A stretch of DNA of 64,000 bases from an uncultured Armatimonadota bacterium (GTDB lineage: Bacteria; Armatimonadota; Fimbriimonadia; Fimbriimonadales; Fimbriimonadaceae), in assembly GCA_903927345.1 (NCBI GenBank), contig CAIYMO010000011.1, positions 1-64,000 on the forward strand. Direction: 5' to 3'. Made by a program: the position numbers and the translations under genes. Positions 32,740 to 40,916 of this stretch are shown piece after piece. The notes beneath the pieces are model-generated. The model saw only the letters and a program-made list of their open reading frames with translations, was not told the origin of the DNA and made no database searches. The stretch's first letter is position 1. Each line of letters opens with the position of its first letter.

Positions 32740-34665
32740 TTACCTAGCTCTACGGGTTAGCACTACGAGAACATCCGAAGATAAGTTGTCAATTTTTATC
32801 GCGCCGCCCTTGATCGTGGTTGTGGTGTTGAACTCTCGGCCGCTGCTCATGTCGAAGATCTTGGTGTCGTAGACTCCGTCGTTCCACTTTGCATGTGTGA
32901 TTGTGCAAGTTGCTGTGTTACCGTCACCGACCGCTGAGTTGATCCGGATAACAGATTTGTCGCCGTTTGAGGCGAGCATTGCACTGCTGACGGGCATGAT
33001 TCCGGGGATGTCGATGCTTCGGACTCGGAACCAGTCCGGACCGTTGTTTTCGATTCGTAGTACGTGCGGACCAGCGGCGTAGGGAATCCGGATTGATTCT
33101 GCCTTGTTGCCCTGACCCTTCCACTCTTTGGTAAAGACTTCTTTGCCATCAAGGAAAACTTGAGCTTTTGAGCCTCCCGTAGCGAACTCGGCCACGTTGA
33201 TACTCGCCTCGCCAGGCTTCTCGGCTGTGAACTTTATTGAGACTGGATTGGGCTGCATTTCGCGATGCCCGGTGCCCTGGAAGAATCCGGAAAGTTGCCC
33301 AACCGATTCAGCGTCTGCAGGGAGGTCGAAAGTCATCACATCGCTCTTTTCCCAACCACGACCCGGAACCAGCTGAAGTGTTGCTCCCTTCAGCGAGTTG
33401 ACGGCGATCTTCTGGCGTTGGAAGCTCATCGGATCGCCTAGTGATTTTAGGATTCCGATGGATCGCTTGTACTCACCGTACATTCCTGGTTTGTTCATTT
33501 GATCCCAATACCAAAACTGGGCAGCGCCAGAGTGTCCCGCGAAGAACGCACCCCAGATGCCATCACGGATCGCCTCTCGGTCAGAGTGCCCGCTGTCGCC
33601 CCAGCCAATTTCTCCGTGGAAGAGCGGCAGCTTTGCATCCGCTGGCGTTCCCATGACAAATCCCAGAATGCTCGACGGATAGCCGTGTCCCTGCTTGTAG
33701 TCCATCCTCGACCAAATGGGCTGGCCCAGCTCGCTACTTGTCGTGATGAGCCGACAAGGGTCCAACGAGCGGATATAGGTCGCCATGTCGTCGTGCCACT
33801 TAGCTACCGTCTTCCAGTCTCCACCCTTTCGGATGGCCTCGGTGAACTGAACTTCGTTGAACAGCTCCCAAGCCATGATGGAAGGGGAAGACCCCCAGCG
33901 GGCGATTGCATAGCGGATGAAGTTCCTCTGCCTCTTGATCGCTTCGGGATTGGTAAAGAACTCGGTCGCCGTGCTGAGGAAGCCTCCATTCTTCTTGTTC
34001 CAAGGGTGGTCGCTCCAGTTAGGGTTGACGTCGGTGCTGACTTGGCCGTGGTGGAACAGGACGAACTGGAACTTCAGTCCCGTCAATTCAGCTGCGGCGA
34101 TGGTTTCGTCAAGCCGTCGGAGAACTTCTGGGGCAAACTCGCCGTCTTTGGGTTTTGGAAAGCTCGTCGGCCAGTAAGGATTACGGTTATCCCAGTGGCA
34201 GGCCCAAATTCGGGTCCAATTGAGCCCGTTCGCTTTCATGAGGTCCATCTGCTCACGGAACTTGTACTCACCGCCCTGCCAGGCTAGGTTGTGCCCAACA
34301 GGCCAATAGGGAGCTCCGAGCTTGCCATCGGTGAGTCTAAACTTCGTGCCTTCTTTGAAAACGTATCCAGTGATAGGTTCGACGGCAGAGACGGTTACTT
34401 GAACCTTAGTCTTCTGTCCGTTGCGATAGAAATAACCGCGGTACGTGCCCTTGGACGGAGCTACAACGTTGACCTTCCACGTTCCGCCGTCAAAGTAAGC
34501 CGGGAAGGAGAGTTGAAAACCTCCCGCACCATTTTTTGTGACGACCAAGCGGATGTCGTTCTGGCTGGCGTCGTAAGGATTGCCGACTGGTGCGAACTCT
34601 CGAATGGCAACCGTCTTGGCTTTATAGGCAATTGCAGGTGGCTTGATGTAAGCGTCTATCAGCAT
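32740..34665 (-). CDS. GH5-like glycoside hydrolase with N-terminal DUF5060 domain
   Basis: A 641-residue protein: a DUF5060-type beta domain (1-105), a TIM barrel (about 110-420) and C-terminal beta domains. The acid/base Glu is in W-E-L-F-N-E-V-Q and the nucleophile Glu probably in L-F-H-G-E-I-G-W. The barrel resembles cellulase/mannanase-type clan GH-A enzymes. No signal peptide is visible from ATG 34665, which is odd next to a periplasmic lipoprotein. The start codon is embedded in an 11-bp inverted repeat and lies 6 nt after TAGCGT. Confidence 0.83.
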   Translation of the reverse strand: MLIDAYIKPPAIAYKAKTVAIREFAPVGNPYDASQNDIRLVVTKNGAGGFQLSFPAYFDGGTWKVNVVAPSKGTYRGYFYRNGQKTKVQVTVSAVEPITGYVFKEGTKFRLTDGKLGAPYWPVGHNLAWQGGEYKFREQMDLMKANGLNWTRIWACHWDNRNPYWPTSFPKPKDGEFAPEVLRRLDETIAAAELTGLKFQFVLFHHGQVSTDVNPNWSDHPWNKKNGGFLSTATEFFTNPEAIKRQRNFIRYAIARWGSSPSIMAWELFNEVQFTEAIRKGGDWKTVAKWHDDMATYIRSLDPCRLITTSSELGQPIWSRMDYKQGHGYPSSILGFVMGTPADAKLPLFHGEIGWGDSGHSDREAIRDGIWGAFFAGHSGAAQFWYWDQMNKPGMYGEYKRSIGILKSLGDPMSFQRQKIAVNSLKGATLQLVPGRGWEKSDVMTFDLPADAESVGQLSGFFQGTGHREMQPNPVSIKFTAEKPGEASINVAEFATGGSKAQVFLDGKEVFTKEWKGQGNKAESIRIPYAAGPHVLRIENNGPDWFRVRSIDIPGIMPVSSAMLASNGDKSVIRINSAVGDGNTATCTITHAKWNDGVYDTKIFDMSSGREFNTTTTIKGGAIKIDNLSSDVLVVLTRRAR

Positions 34666-34676
34666 TGATAGACGCT
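34651..34676. promoter_or_regulatory. Perfect 11-bp inverted repeat centred on the GH5-like start codon
   Basis: AGCGTCTATCA (34651-34661) and TGATAGACGCT (34666-34676) flank GCAT; bases 34663-34665 are the start ATG of the leftward gene. The right arm overlaps the TAGCGT box at 34672-34677. It can act as a DNA operator or as an RNA hairpin presenting the start codon in its loop. Confidence 0.6.
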
Positions 34677-34677
34677 A
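34672..34677 (-). promoter_or_regulatory. TAGCGT box 6 nt before the GH5-like start (leaderless promoter candidate)
   Basis: Minus-strand TAGCGT, then CTATCA, then ATG 34665. An alternative box, TAACAT, lies 5 bp further up. Confidence 0.45.
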
Positions 34678-34705
34678 TGTTATCAGATTTCTGCCGAAAA
34701 CCAGC

Positions 34706-35695
34706 TTAGTGCCAGGCGGCTGGGATGTTAACCCACTTGTGATGCTCTGCGCCGTCGTAGATGGCACCCATCACGACGTCTCGATTCGTAGCTTCCTTAG
34801 GAGTCACGAGGTCCGCAGGCTTGCCTTCGAGAGCGTCGAGCCAACCGTTGAAACCCGCGGGTTTAGCCGGCTCAAGCTGCTCATATTTCACGAGCTTGCC
34901 ATCCTCGCCAGCAACCATGAGATCGCTACCAAGCGTGGCATATCCCTTGGTACCCATCACCATCAGCCGGTGGGGGTCAGCGACGTCATCCCAACCAGCG
35001 GCCATAGTGCCAATAATTCCGTTCGAGAACTTGAGGATTGCCTCTCCCAGTTCGTCGCAGTTCTCGTAGCGCGCGGTACCGTTGGCAAATGCCCCAGTCA
35101 CACTGTGAACCGAGCCAAACATCCAAAGGAGTAGGTCAAGGACGTGGGTACCCAGATCTCCGAATGCTCCGACCCCTGCGCGGCTCTTGTCCGCCATCCA
35201 GCGCCAATCAGTATCAAACCATCCTCCGAGGGCTCCCGAGTGGCAGTTGCTCGCTCGGACACGGGTGATCATTCCGAAGTGCCGATCGTCGACAAGTTTC
35301 TTGAGGGTCTGCATCTGCGCAGAGCCGCGCATAAAGTAACCCGTTGAGAACACATTCTTGTGCTGACTCAAGGCTTTGAAAAGGGCTTCGGATTGGGTGG
35401 CATTGAATCCGACAGGCTTTTCAACGAAGATCGGCTTCCCAGTTTTAGCGAGTGCAGAAACGATTTCGAGGTGATGCACAGTCTCGCTAGTAACGACATA
35501 AGCAGTGACGTCTTTGTTGTTCGCTAGCTCGGCGAGGGTCTGCACCGGACCTTTGAGATTCTCAGCGTTCTTCTTAGCTCGATCTGTATCGTGATCATAG
35601 ACTCCGGCGCACTCAATGCCACGCTTAAGAACCTCGCCGGAGAATCCCGGGGTGTGGATATGACCAACTCCCGCCCAACCTAGTTTGATGCTCAT
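34706..35695 (-). CDS. Gfo/Idh/MocA-family NAD(P)-dependent sugar oxidoreductase
   Basis: A 329-residue dehydrogenase: Rossmann motif G-W-A-G-V-G-H-I-H near the start, the characteristic E-K-P-V-G (F-V-E-K-P-V-G-F), and a C-terminal alpha/beta substrate domain with H-V-L-D-L-L-L-W. Members act on inositol, glucose derivatives or other sugars; the substrate is not visible. ATG 35695 is preceded in frame by TTG 35698. A TAAACT box lies 8 nt before ATG. It probably works with the neighbouring glycosidase genes. Confidence 0.88.
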   Translation of the reverse strand: MSIKLGWAGVGHIHTPGFSGEVLKRGIECAGVYDHDTDRAKKNAENLKGPVQTLAELANNKDVTAYVVTSETVHHLEIVSALAKTGKPIFVEKPVGFNATQSEALFKALSQHKNVFSTGYFMRGSAQMQTLKKLVDDRHFGMITRVRASNCHSGALGGWFDTDWRWMADKSRAGVGAFGDLGTHVLDLLLWMFGSVHSVTGAFANGTARYENCDELGEAILKFSNGIIGTMAAGWDDVADPHRLMVMGTKGYATLGSDLMVAGEDGKLVKYEQLEPAKPAGFNGWLDALEGKPADLVTPKEATNRDVVMGAIYDGAEHHKWVNIPAAWH

Positions 35696-35703
35696 CAAGG
35701 GGC

Positions 35704-35709
35704 AGTTTA
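35704..35709 (-). promoter_or_regulatory. TAAACT box 8 nt before the Gfo/Idh start
   Basis: Minus-strand TAAACT is 5 nt from TTG 35698 and 8 nt from ATG 35695, predicting a leader of at most 2 nt. Confidence 0.5.
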
Positions 35710-35727
35710 TCCTGTTTTCTGAACGCT

Positions 35728-35937
35728 CTAAGGGTAGGTGATATGAAGGGCAATTCCGATGAATGCCAGAACTAGGACGACTGTGTTCGCCAGTATCTCA
35801 AGCCAGCCGACGAGCACCGCATGCTTGATCCCTAGATTTGGCAACAGCGAGGACTTTCGCGCCCGGATTGTCTTGCCTCCATGCCAAAGGCCATAGAGGC
35901 AAGACAAAGCGAAATAGCCACATACCCAAAGGGGCAT
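35728..35937 (-). CDS. Small two-helix membrane protein
   Basis: 69 residues with one hydrophobic segment at the N-terminus (LWVCGYFALSCLYGLW) and another near the C-terminus (EILANTVVLVLAFIGIALHI). No family recognised. Its start overlaps the M29 aminopeptidase stop by one base (TGATG), so it is translated by coupling. It may be chance, but the overlap and helix pattern favour a real gene. Confidence 0.6.
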   Translation of the reverse strand: MPLWVCGYFALSCLYGLWHGGKTIRARKSSLLPNLGIKHAVLVGWLEILANTVVLVLAFIGIALHITYP

Positions 35938-37055
35938 CAGAAGTTGTCTGGATTCAGACCCTTCAACTCATCCAGCACGAACAGACCGTCCTTGCGAATC
36001 AGCACGTCGTCAAACCAGATTTCACCACCGCCGTATTCGGGACGTTGGATGCAGACGATGTCCCAGTGGATCGAGCTTTTGTTGCCGTTTCCTCCGGGTG
36101 GGTCGTAAGCGTTGCCTGGGGTGAGGTGGAACGAGCCAGCGATCTTCTCGTCGAACAAAGTGTCCTTCATCGGTTCGAGAACGTAGGGGTTGAAGCCGAT
36201 CGCCCACTCTCCGAAGTAACGCGCTCCTTCATCGGTATCAAGAATCTCGTTCAGCTTGGCGGTGTTCGCACCTGCCGTCGCCTCAACAATCTTGCCGTTT
36301 TCAACTCGGAAGAAGATGTCCTTGAACTCCGTTCCCTGGTACAGCGAAACGGTGTTGTACTGAACGGTGCCGTTCATCGATTCGCGGACAGGCGCGGTGA
36401 AGCACTCGCCGTCGGGAATGTTCGCTTCGCCCGCACAACCAACCGCGCCGATCCCTTTAATGCTGAACGAAAGATCAGTTCCCGGGCCGGTAATTCGGAC
36501 CTTATCCGTACGCGCCATCAGCTCTTCGAGTGGCTTGGTCGCAGCCGCCATTTTGGCGTAGTCTAGGGTGCAGACATCGAAGTAAAACTTCTCGAACGCC
36601 GGTGTACTCATGCTCGCCTGTTGTGCCATCCCTGGAGTTGGCCAACGAAGAGCAACCCACTTGGTGTTGGGTACACGAACCCCGAAGACGACGGGTGTGG
36701 TGTATTCCTTCTGCCACATCTTCATGATCTCGCCCGGAACGTCGGCGGTCTCGGCGTAGTTGTGAGTTCCTCGAAGCGCGATGTATGCGGTCATTTGCTC
36801 CATCTCATACTTCTCGATTGCAGCAATCGTCTTTGCGTTGGCTTCGGTCATGCCGTGCAACATCTGGCGCTTGACGAGGTTGCTTTCGAGTCGAACGGCA
36901 ACCTTTGCGCCCCGGGATTGGGCGACTCTGACGATTTCGGCAACAGCCTCCTCAGGAATATCGAAAGCGTGGACAAGGACGGCGTCCTCAGAGTTGAGCC
37001 TTGTCGAGTGGTCGCAAAGCAACTCTGCCAAGCGAGTAATGCGCGGATCAAGCAT
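35937..37055 (-). CDS. M29-family metal aminopeptidase
   Basis: A 372-residue cytoplasmic aminopeptidase of the thermophilic (AmpS/AmpT) M29 family. The metal ligands appear in G-E-A-N-I-P-D-G-E, in Y-F-G-E-W-A-I-G and in the C-terminal block A-G-S-F-H-L-T-P-G-N-A-Y followed by S-S-I-H-W-D. Length is slightly below the usual 400-410. ATG 37055 lies exactly 6 nt after TAACCT and has no Shine-Dalgarno. It removes N-terminal residues from peptides; specificity is broad in the family. Confidence 0.9.
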   Translation of the reverse strand: MLDPRITRLAELLCDHSTRLNSEDAVLVHAFDIPEEAVAEIVRVAQSRGAKVAVRLESNLVKRQMLHGMTEANAKTIAAIEKYEMEQMTAYIALRGTHNYAETADVPGEIMKMWQKEYTTPVVFGVRVPNTKWVALRWPTPGMAQQASMSTPAFEKFYFDVCTLDYAKMAAATKPLEELMARTDKVRITGPGTDLSFSIKGIGAVGCAGEANIPDGECFTAPVRESMNGTVQYNTVSLYQGTEFKDIFFRVENGKIVEATAGANTAKLNEILDTDEGARYFGEWAIGFNPYVLEPMKDTLFDEKIAGSFHLTPGNAYDPPGGNGNKSSIHWDIVCIQRPEYGGGEIWFDDVLIRKDGLFVLDELKGLNPDNF

Positions 37056-37061
37056 GGGAGT

Positions 37062-37067
37062 AGGTTA
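37062..37067 (-). promoter_or_regulatory. TAACCT box 6 nt before the M29 aminopeptidase start (leaderless promoter candidate)
   Basis: Minus-strand TAACCT, ACTCCC, ATG 37055. No other ribosome-binding signal is present. Confidence 0.55.
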
Positions 37068-37078
37068 CCGCGCACACG

Positions 37079-37113
37079 AAAAAGCCCCGGTCTGGCTAGC
37101 CAGAATCCGGGGC
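37079..37113 (-). terminator. Terminator after the small lipoprotein gene
   Basis: On the minus strand GCCCCGG/CCGGGGC (37084-37090 and 37107-37113) encloses the palindrome TCTGGC-TA-GCCAGA and is followed by five T (37083-37079). Confidence 0.88.
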
Positions 37114-37121
37114 CGAAGTGC

Positions 37122-37340
37122 TTACTTCTTGTCTTCTGCAGGAGCGTTCGCGTCTGGCGTAGTGGCCGGAGCGGTCTCGGTTGCAGCTGGTTCGGTTGCG
37201 CCAGGTGCCTTGTTTGGCGACATAGCCGCCGGGGTGGTCGAGGTAGCTGCAGTGGTGTTACCCTCTTCAGCAGATCCGCAACCGGTGACGAGAGCGCCAG
37301 CAACGAGGCTAGCAACGATGAGCATCATGTAATTTTTCAT
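37122..37340 (-). CDS. Small Thr/Ala-rich lipoprotein
   Basis: 72 residues: signal peptide with lipobox V-T-G-C (C21) and then a disordered Ala/Thr/Pro tail ending E-D-K-K. AGGAG precedes ATG 37340. No domain is present; such tethered, low-complexity lipoproteins are usually species-specific envelope components. It has its own terminator. Confidence 0.8.
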   Translation of the reverse strand: MKNYMMLIVASLVAGALVTGCGSAEEGNTTAATSTTPAAMSPNKAPGATEPAATETAPATTPDANAPAEDKK

Positions 37341-37432
37341 GTTTCTCCTGGATTTTCTTGTTTGGTTCCGGGGCTCTTGAACCCGGTTCCAGGAGTTACA
37401 ACGGATCAGCTATGCAAAGGGTTTCCGGTTTC

Positions 37433-37930
37433 TTACCCGCCGTTGAACATATCAAGCGCGCTAACATCAACTTGGACATCTGAAACCCGCCAAGCTTTCT
37501 TAGGGAAGATTAGATATTCGTAGCTATCTTCGCGCTTGAGCGTGATCGTAACGTTCTTCAGTTCTACACTCTGGTTCATGCCGAGGATGCTGACTGACAT
37601 CGTTGCTGGAGTTTCGATCCGCGCCTCGTCGCCAAAAACTTGGGGTTCCAAACTCTTGAACTCAACGTCCGGCTTCAGGCGTTTAATGTAATCCGCGATC
37701 TGGCTTTTTGCTCCAGGAGTCCCTTCTCCATTGACGGTCAAGCTGGCACTTAGCTTTTCGAGGACACCGCCTGGCCGACCTTCCTTGCTTGCCTTGAGAC
37801 CATCTTTCACGGCCTCGAGAATCAGGGTCTTGTCGTCGACCTTGCTGAAGAGTCCTAACGCGAGCTTGGCACCCACAAGAAGGAGGACAACGCCTCCCGT
37901 AACGAGCAAAATCTTTCCGCCTCGAGCCAT
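37433..37930 (-). CDS. Membrane-anchored protein of unknown function
   Basis: 165 residues with an N-terminal membrane anchor (about 6-27) after M-A-R-G-G-K, then a soluble alpha/beta domain whose helix-strand pattern resembles NTF2-like proteins, a weak guess. It follows ribF by 8 bp and is probably the last gene of the flagellar/ribF operon. TAACCT, which includes the ribF stop, lies 5 nt before its ATG, so it may also have its own start of transcription. Confidence 0.65.
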   Translation of the reverse strand: MARGGKILLVTGGVVLLLVGAKLALGLFSKVDDKTLILEAVKDGLKASKEGRPGGVLEKLSASLTVNGEGTPGAKSQIADYIKRLKPDVEFKSLEPQVFGDEARIETPATMSVSILGMNQSVELKNVTITLKREDSYEYLIFPKKAWRVSDVQVDVSALDMFNGG

Positions 37931-37938
37931 GTCTAAGG

Positions 37939-38850
37939 TTACGCCAAAAGTGATCTCACCGATTCGACATCCTTTGCCATTTGCTCCTTGAGCGCGTCAA
38001 GCGAAGGGAAGTTGAGTTCGGGGCGGAGGAAGTGTTCAAGTCTGAGCCGGACGTGCTTACCGTAAAGCGAGTCACCTGGGTAGTCAAGAAGGTAGGCCTC
38101 GATTGATCGTGGGCCGCCACCCGCTGCCGGGCGCGTTCCAATCGCCAGAGCCGCGTCATAGCATTGACCATCGAACAGGATCCGAGAGGCGTACACCCCA
38201 TCTGCTGGAACAACCTGATCAAAAGACCGAGCGATGTTCGCAGTTGGGAAGCCAAGAGTACGACCGAGCTTTTGGCCGTGATCAACGAACCCCTGAATTT
38301 CAAAACCTCGTCCGAGCATGGCATTTGCCTTGGCCAAATCACCGGAGCTGACTGCCGCACGGATAAGGGAAGAGGAAACGCGTTCCTCACCAACGGAGAA
38401 AGCGGACACAACGTCGGTAGTAATGCGCTCGGAAAGCCAATCCAGAGTTCCTTCCCGCCCGTTGCCCATTGCGAAGTCATGTCCAACGACCACTGCTGAA
38501 GCGCGAAGCTTATCAACAAGAATGGTTCGGAAGAACTCGTCCGCACTCATCCGGCTGAGCCAGGCGTTGAATGGAAGGACAACTGTCAACCCAACTCCGA
38601 GATTTTGAAAATGTTCTAGGTTCATCTTCAGAGAAGCAATTGCTTTCGGTGCCTTTGAGGGGTTGAGAACAACCGATGGATGACGATCGAAGGTGACGAC
38701 AATAGAGGGGAGCTCTTCGCGCTTTGCCCGGGCTACTGCCTCAGAAACTACAGCTTGATGGCCCAAGTGAACGCCATCGAACGTTCCGATGCACACGACA
38801 GCCTGCGTCCATTCGGGACGCAGAAGTTCAATTCCAAAATGCACCTGCAT
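37939..38850 (-). CDS. ribF: Bifunctional riboflavin kinase/FAD synthetase
   Basis: A 303-residue enzyme making FMN and then FAD. The N-terminal adenylyltransferase has G-T-F-D-G-V-H-L-G-H and S-S-S-L-I-R; the C-terminal kinase has L-G-F-P-T-A-N and the E-A-Y-L-L-D-Y segment. Length and order are normal. Its ATG shares one base with the stop of the upstream membrane protein gene (TAATG). Confidence 0.95.
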   Translation of the reverse strand: MQVHFGIELLRPEWTQAVVCIGTFDGVHLGHQAVVSEAVARAKREELPSIVVTFDRHPSVVLNPSKAPKAIASLKMNLEHFQNLGVGLTVVLPFNAWLSRMSADEFFRTILVDKLRASAVVVGHDFAMGNGREGTLDWLSERITTDVVSAFSVGEERVSSSLIRAAVSSGDLAKANAMLGRGFEIQGFVDHGQKLGRTLGFPTANIARSFDQVVPADGVYASRILFDGQCYDAALAIGTRPAAGGGPRSIEAYLLDYPGDSLYGKHVRLRLEHFLRPELNFPSLDALKEQMAKDVESVRSLLA

Positions 38851-39290
38851 TAGCTATTCCTCGAAAACATGATAGGGATCGTGAGCAGACCAAATTGAGC
38901 AAGAGCAACCGGAACTATGGTTCCCAAGTCCGTCCAGTGTGAAAGCACCGCCAGCATGGGCGGCACAGTGGAGGTTGATGAGGCCGGAGTGATCAGCGCC
39001 GATGCCAGGAACCAATTTGCTAGATTCCAAACGATCGGAATTGTGATGTTGAGCGGCACAGTCAGTCGCTTGAATGGCACGAAGGACGGCAAGAACGCCG
39101 CAAGAAGCGCAACGATGCCACAAGCCGCAACGGAGCTGCAGAGCGAGACCATGCGAGGGAAGATGCCTTCTTCAACGGGGACCCTGCGGATCGCCCAAAT
39201 CGATGCTACTGCAATGCAGACGACACAACACCCGAGAGAAAGGGTGACCCGTTCGGAAAAGCTAGCCGGGGAGGTCTTCGGGTCGGACAT
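38850..39290 (-). CDS. Four-helix membrane protein of unknown function
   Basis: 146 residues with about four membrane helices and a short Pro/Ser-rich loop. No family recognised. Its start lies 29 bp inside csrA, and its stop overlaps the ribF start, so it is locked between them in one message. A role with the flagellum or flavin metabolism is not implied by sequence. Confidence 0.7.
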   Translation of the reverse strand: MSDPKTSPASFSERVTLSLGCCVVCIAVASIWAIRRVPVEEGIFPRMVSLCSSVAACGIVALLAAFLPSFVPFKRLTVPLNITIPIVWNLANWFLASALITPASSTSTVPPMLAVLSHWTDLGTIVPVALAQFGLLTIPIMFSRNS

Positions 39291-39468
39291 CGGCAGCGCC
39301 GCGATTCTCCTCTGCGATTTGCTCGTAAATCTCTTTTCGATGAACAGTCACGTCACGAGGAGCGCGAATGCCAAGCCGGACTTGCTCACCGCGCACCTCG
39401 AGGACGACGACCTCGATTCCTTCCCCAATGACGATTGTCTGATTTACTTTTCTGGTGAGGACCAGCAT
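39262..39468 (-). CDS. csrA: Carbon storage regulator CsrA
   Basis: A 68-residue RNA-binding regulator. The core [15 protein letters not shown], the R-L-G-I-R-A-P segment and V-H-R-K-E-I-Y are conserved; R44-type RNA contact falls in the V-H-R-K-E region. GGAGG lies 6 nt before the start. It follows fliW by 37 bp, the arrangement in which FliW sequesters CsrA until flagellin is secreted. A flagellin gene is not in this window. Confidence 0.96.
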   Translation of the reverse strand: MLVLTRKVNQTIVIGEGIEVVVLEVRGEQVRLGIRAPRDVTVHRKEIYEQIAEENRGAADVRPEDLPG

Positions 39469-39505
39469 CTGTCTGCCCTCCTTGGCATCCTAAGTCTTCG
39501 GCGAC

Positions 39506-39964
39506 CTACGCAGCGAGTTTCTCAGCCGGCGCAGACTGCTCCGAAAAGATCGGATGACGCATAGTATACGCCTCATTCTCCAAAACCACTTGTTTTCCGC
39601 GTTTTGTATCCAGATTGATTAGGATCGGAGCTGCAAGATTAGCGGTTGCCGCTTTGGGTTTGCCCACCGGAATAGCAGAAGTGACGAACACTCCAAAGTC
39701 TGCACCCGACATCAAACCAAGCTGATTCGCATCGGCATCGCTGATTTCGGGATCGTAATCGTCGAAGAACGCCGACGGGTCCGCGAGCAAGAACGCCAGG
39801 GACGAATCATTCGCGGATTGCAGCCAGCTGAATGGGCTTCCTGGCTTCGTCGGAACGAGCAGGAACTCAGTGGCCTCCGAGAAGCCGATCAGTCCATTTT
39901 CGAAGCTGATGATGTCGTTGTTTGTGTATTCAATCGTGCCGAAGCGTGTTTGAGTTAAGATCAT
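39506..39964 (-). CDS. fliW: Flagellar assembly factor FliW
   Basis: 152 residues with the FliW hallmarks: G-T-I-E-Y near the start, F-E-N-G-L-I-G-F, F-S-W-L-Q-S-A, and A-P-I-L-I-N and Q-V-V-L-E-N-E-A-Y toward the end. It binds both flagellin and CsrA and couples hook completion to flagellin translation. It lies 5 bp after flgL. Confidence 0.95.
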   Translation of the reverse strand: MILTQTRFGTIEYTNNDIISFENGLIGFSEATEFLLVPTKPGSPFSWLQSANDSSLAFLLADPSAFFDDYDPEISDADANQLGLMSGADFGVFVTSAIPVGKPKAATANLAAPILINLDTKRGKQVVLENEAYTMRHPIFSEQSAPAEKLAA

Positions 39965-39969
39965 GGTCT

Positions 39970-40851
39970 TTATTTGAGGTAGTTCAACAAGCTGAGCCCA
40001 AATCCTTGGCTCATGACTTGAAGGGATGCCTGATAGGCAGTTTCGGCGCTCTTATATTCCATGATCGCCTGAGAGAGATCGACATCCTCGATGTTCGAGA
40101 TGCCGTTTGTGAGTTCTTCCAATCGACGCGAGTGGTCGTTTTGGAAGGACTCAACACTTTTTGCGCGTGTTCCAACATCGCCTCGGATGTTGTTCAGCAG
40201 AGCAATTCCGTCTTGGACTGCTTTGATGCTGACGTCGCTGATCGTTGCCGTGCTGCCACCCTCAAGGTTTGCCTTAAGTTGGTCAAGTGTTGCGTACAAC
40301 GATGTAAATAGTTGAGAGCCGTCGGTGTTAATCGTCACCGCGTCGTTCGAGTTTGCCTCGACTTTGATGGATCCAGAATTGCCCTGATAAGCGATCCCGG
40401 TCGAGGTGACGTTGAACGGCTGCTTATCGGTCGCTGTGCCAGCAAAGAGATAGCCACCCGTTGGGCCCTTGCCGTTGGCAAGGCTGTAGACCTGGTCTCG
40501 GATGGTCGCAATTTCTGCCGCCATAGCTTTTCGAGCATCCGACGAAGTGGTAGCGCTAGCACCAGAAATGGCGATGCTGTTGGCTCGATTGAGAAGTGTT
40601 CCAACTTCGCTGAGAGAGCTTTCACTGGTGTTGAGCCAAGTTTTTGCCCTGTCAAGGTTGGCCTTGTACTGTTCAACGGATGCCTTAACGCCTCGCATAG
40701 TGAGGACGTCACTCAGTCCGCGAGGATCATCTGCGAGCGTGTTGATTCGCTTACCGCTACTGACCCGCTGCTGGGCGATCCGATATGAATCGCCGGCAAT
40801 GTTCATCTGGCTCCGCATCGCTTCAAATTGGTAGTTTGTGCTAACTCGCAT
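39970..40851 (-). CDS. flgL: Flagellar hook-associated protein 3 (hook-filament junction)
   Basis: A 293-residue flagellin-like junction protein. The N-terminal helix R-V-S-S-G-K-R-I-N-T-L-A-D-D-P and the C-terminal Y-Q-A-S-L-Q-V are typical of FlgL. GGAGG precedes ATG 40851 with good spacing. It follows flgK in the usual order. Confidence 0.93.
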   Translation of the reverse strand: MRVSTNYQFEAMRSQMNIAGDSYRIAQQRVSSGKRINTLADDPRGLSDVLTMRGVKASVEQYKANLDRAKTWLNTSESSLSEVGTLLNRANSIAISGASATTSSDARKAMAAEIATIRDQVYSLANGKGPTGGYLFAGTATDKQPFNVTSTGIAYQGNSGSIKVEANSNDAVTINTDGSQLFTSLYATLDQLKANLEGGSTATISDVSIKAVQDGIALLNNIRGDVGTRAKSVESFQNDHSRRLEELTNGISNIEDVDLSQAIMEYKSAETAYQASLQVMSQGFGLSLLNYLK

Positions 40852-40916
40852 TTGTATTCCTCCTGTTCAGAATCATCGGTATTTTCACTGGGTTATCCAT
40901 AGGTGTTTGCTGTAAC

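Noticed and set aside
33499-34287. 262-codon open frame on the plus strand opposite the GH5-like gene
   Set aside because: Composition (very Arg/Val-rich) and position show it is a shadow of the hydrolase frame; no start signal.
36621-37523. 300-codon plus-strand frame spanning the M29 gene, a terminator and the small lipoprotein
   Set aside because: It crosses two well-supported minus-strand genes and a terminator, and its sequence is Cys/Gly/Ser-rich without motif.
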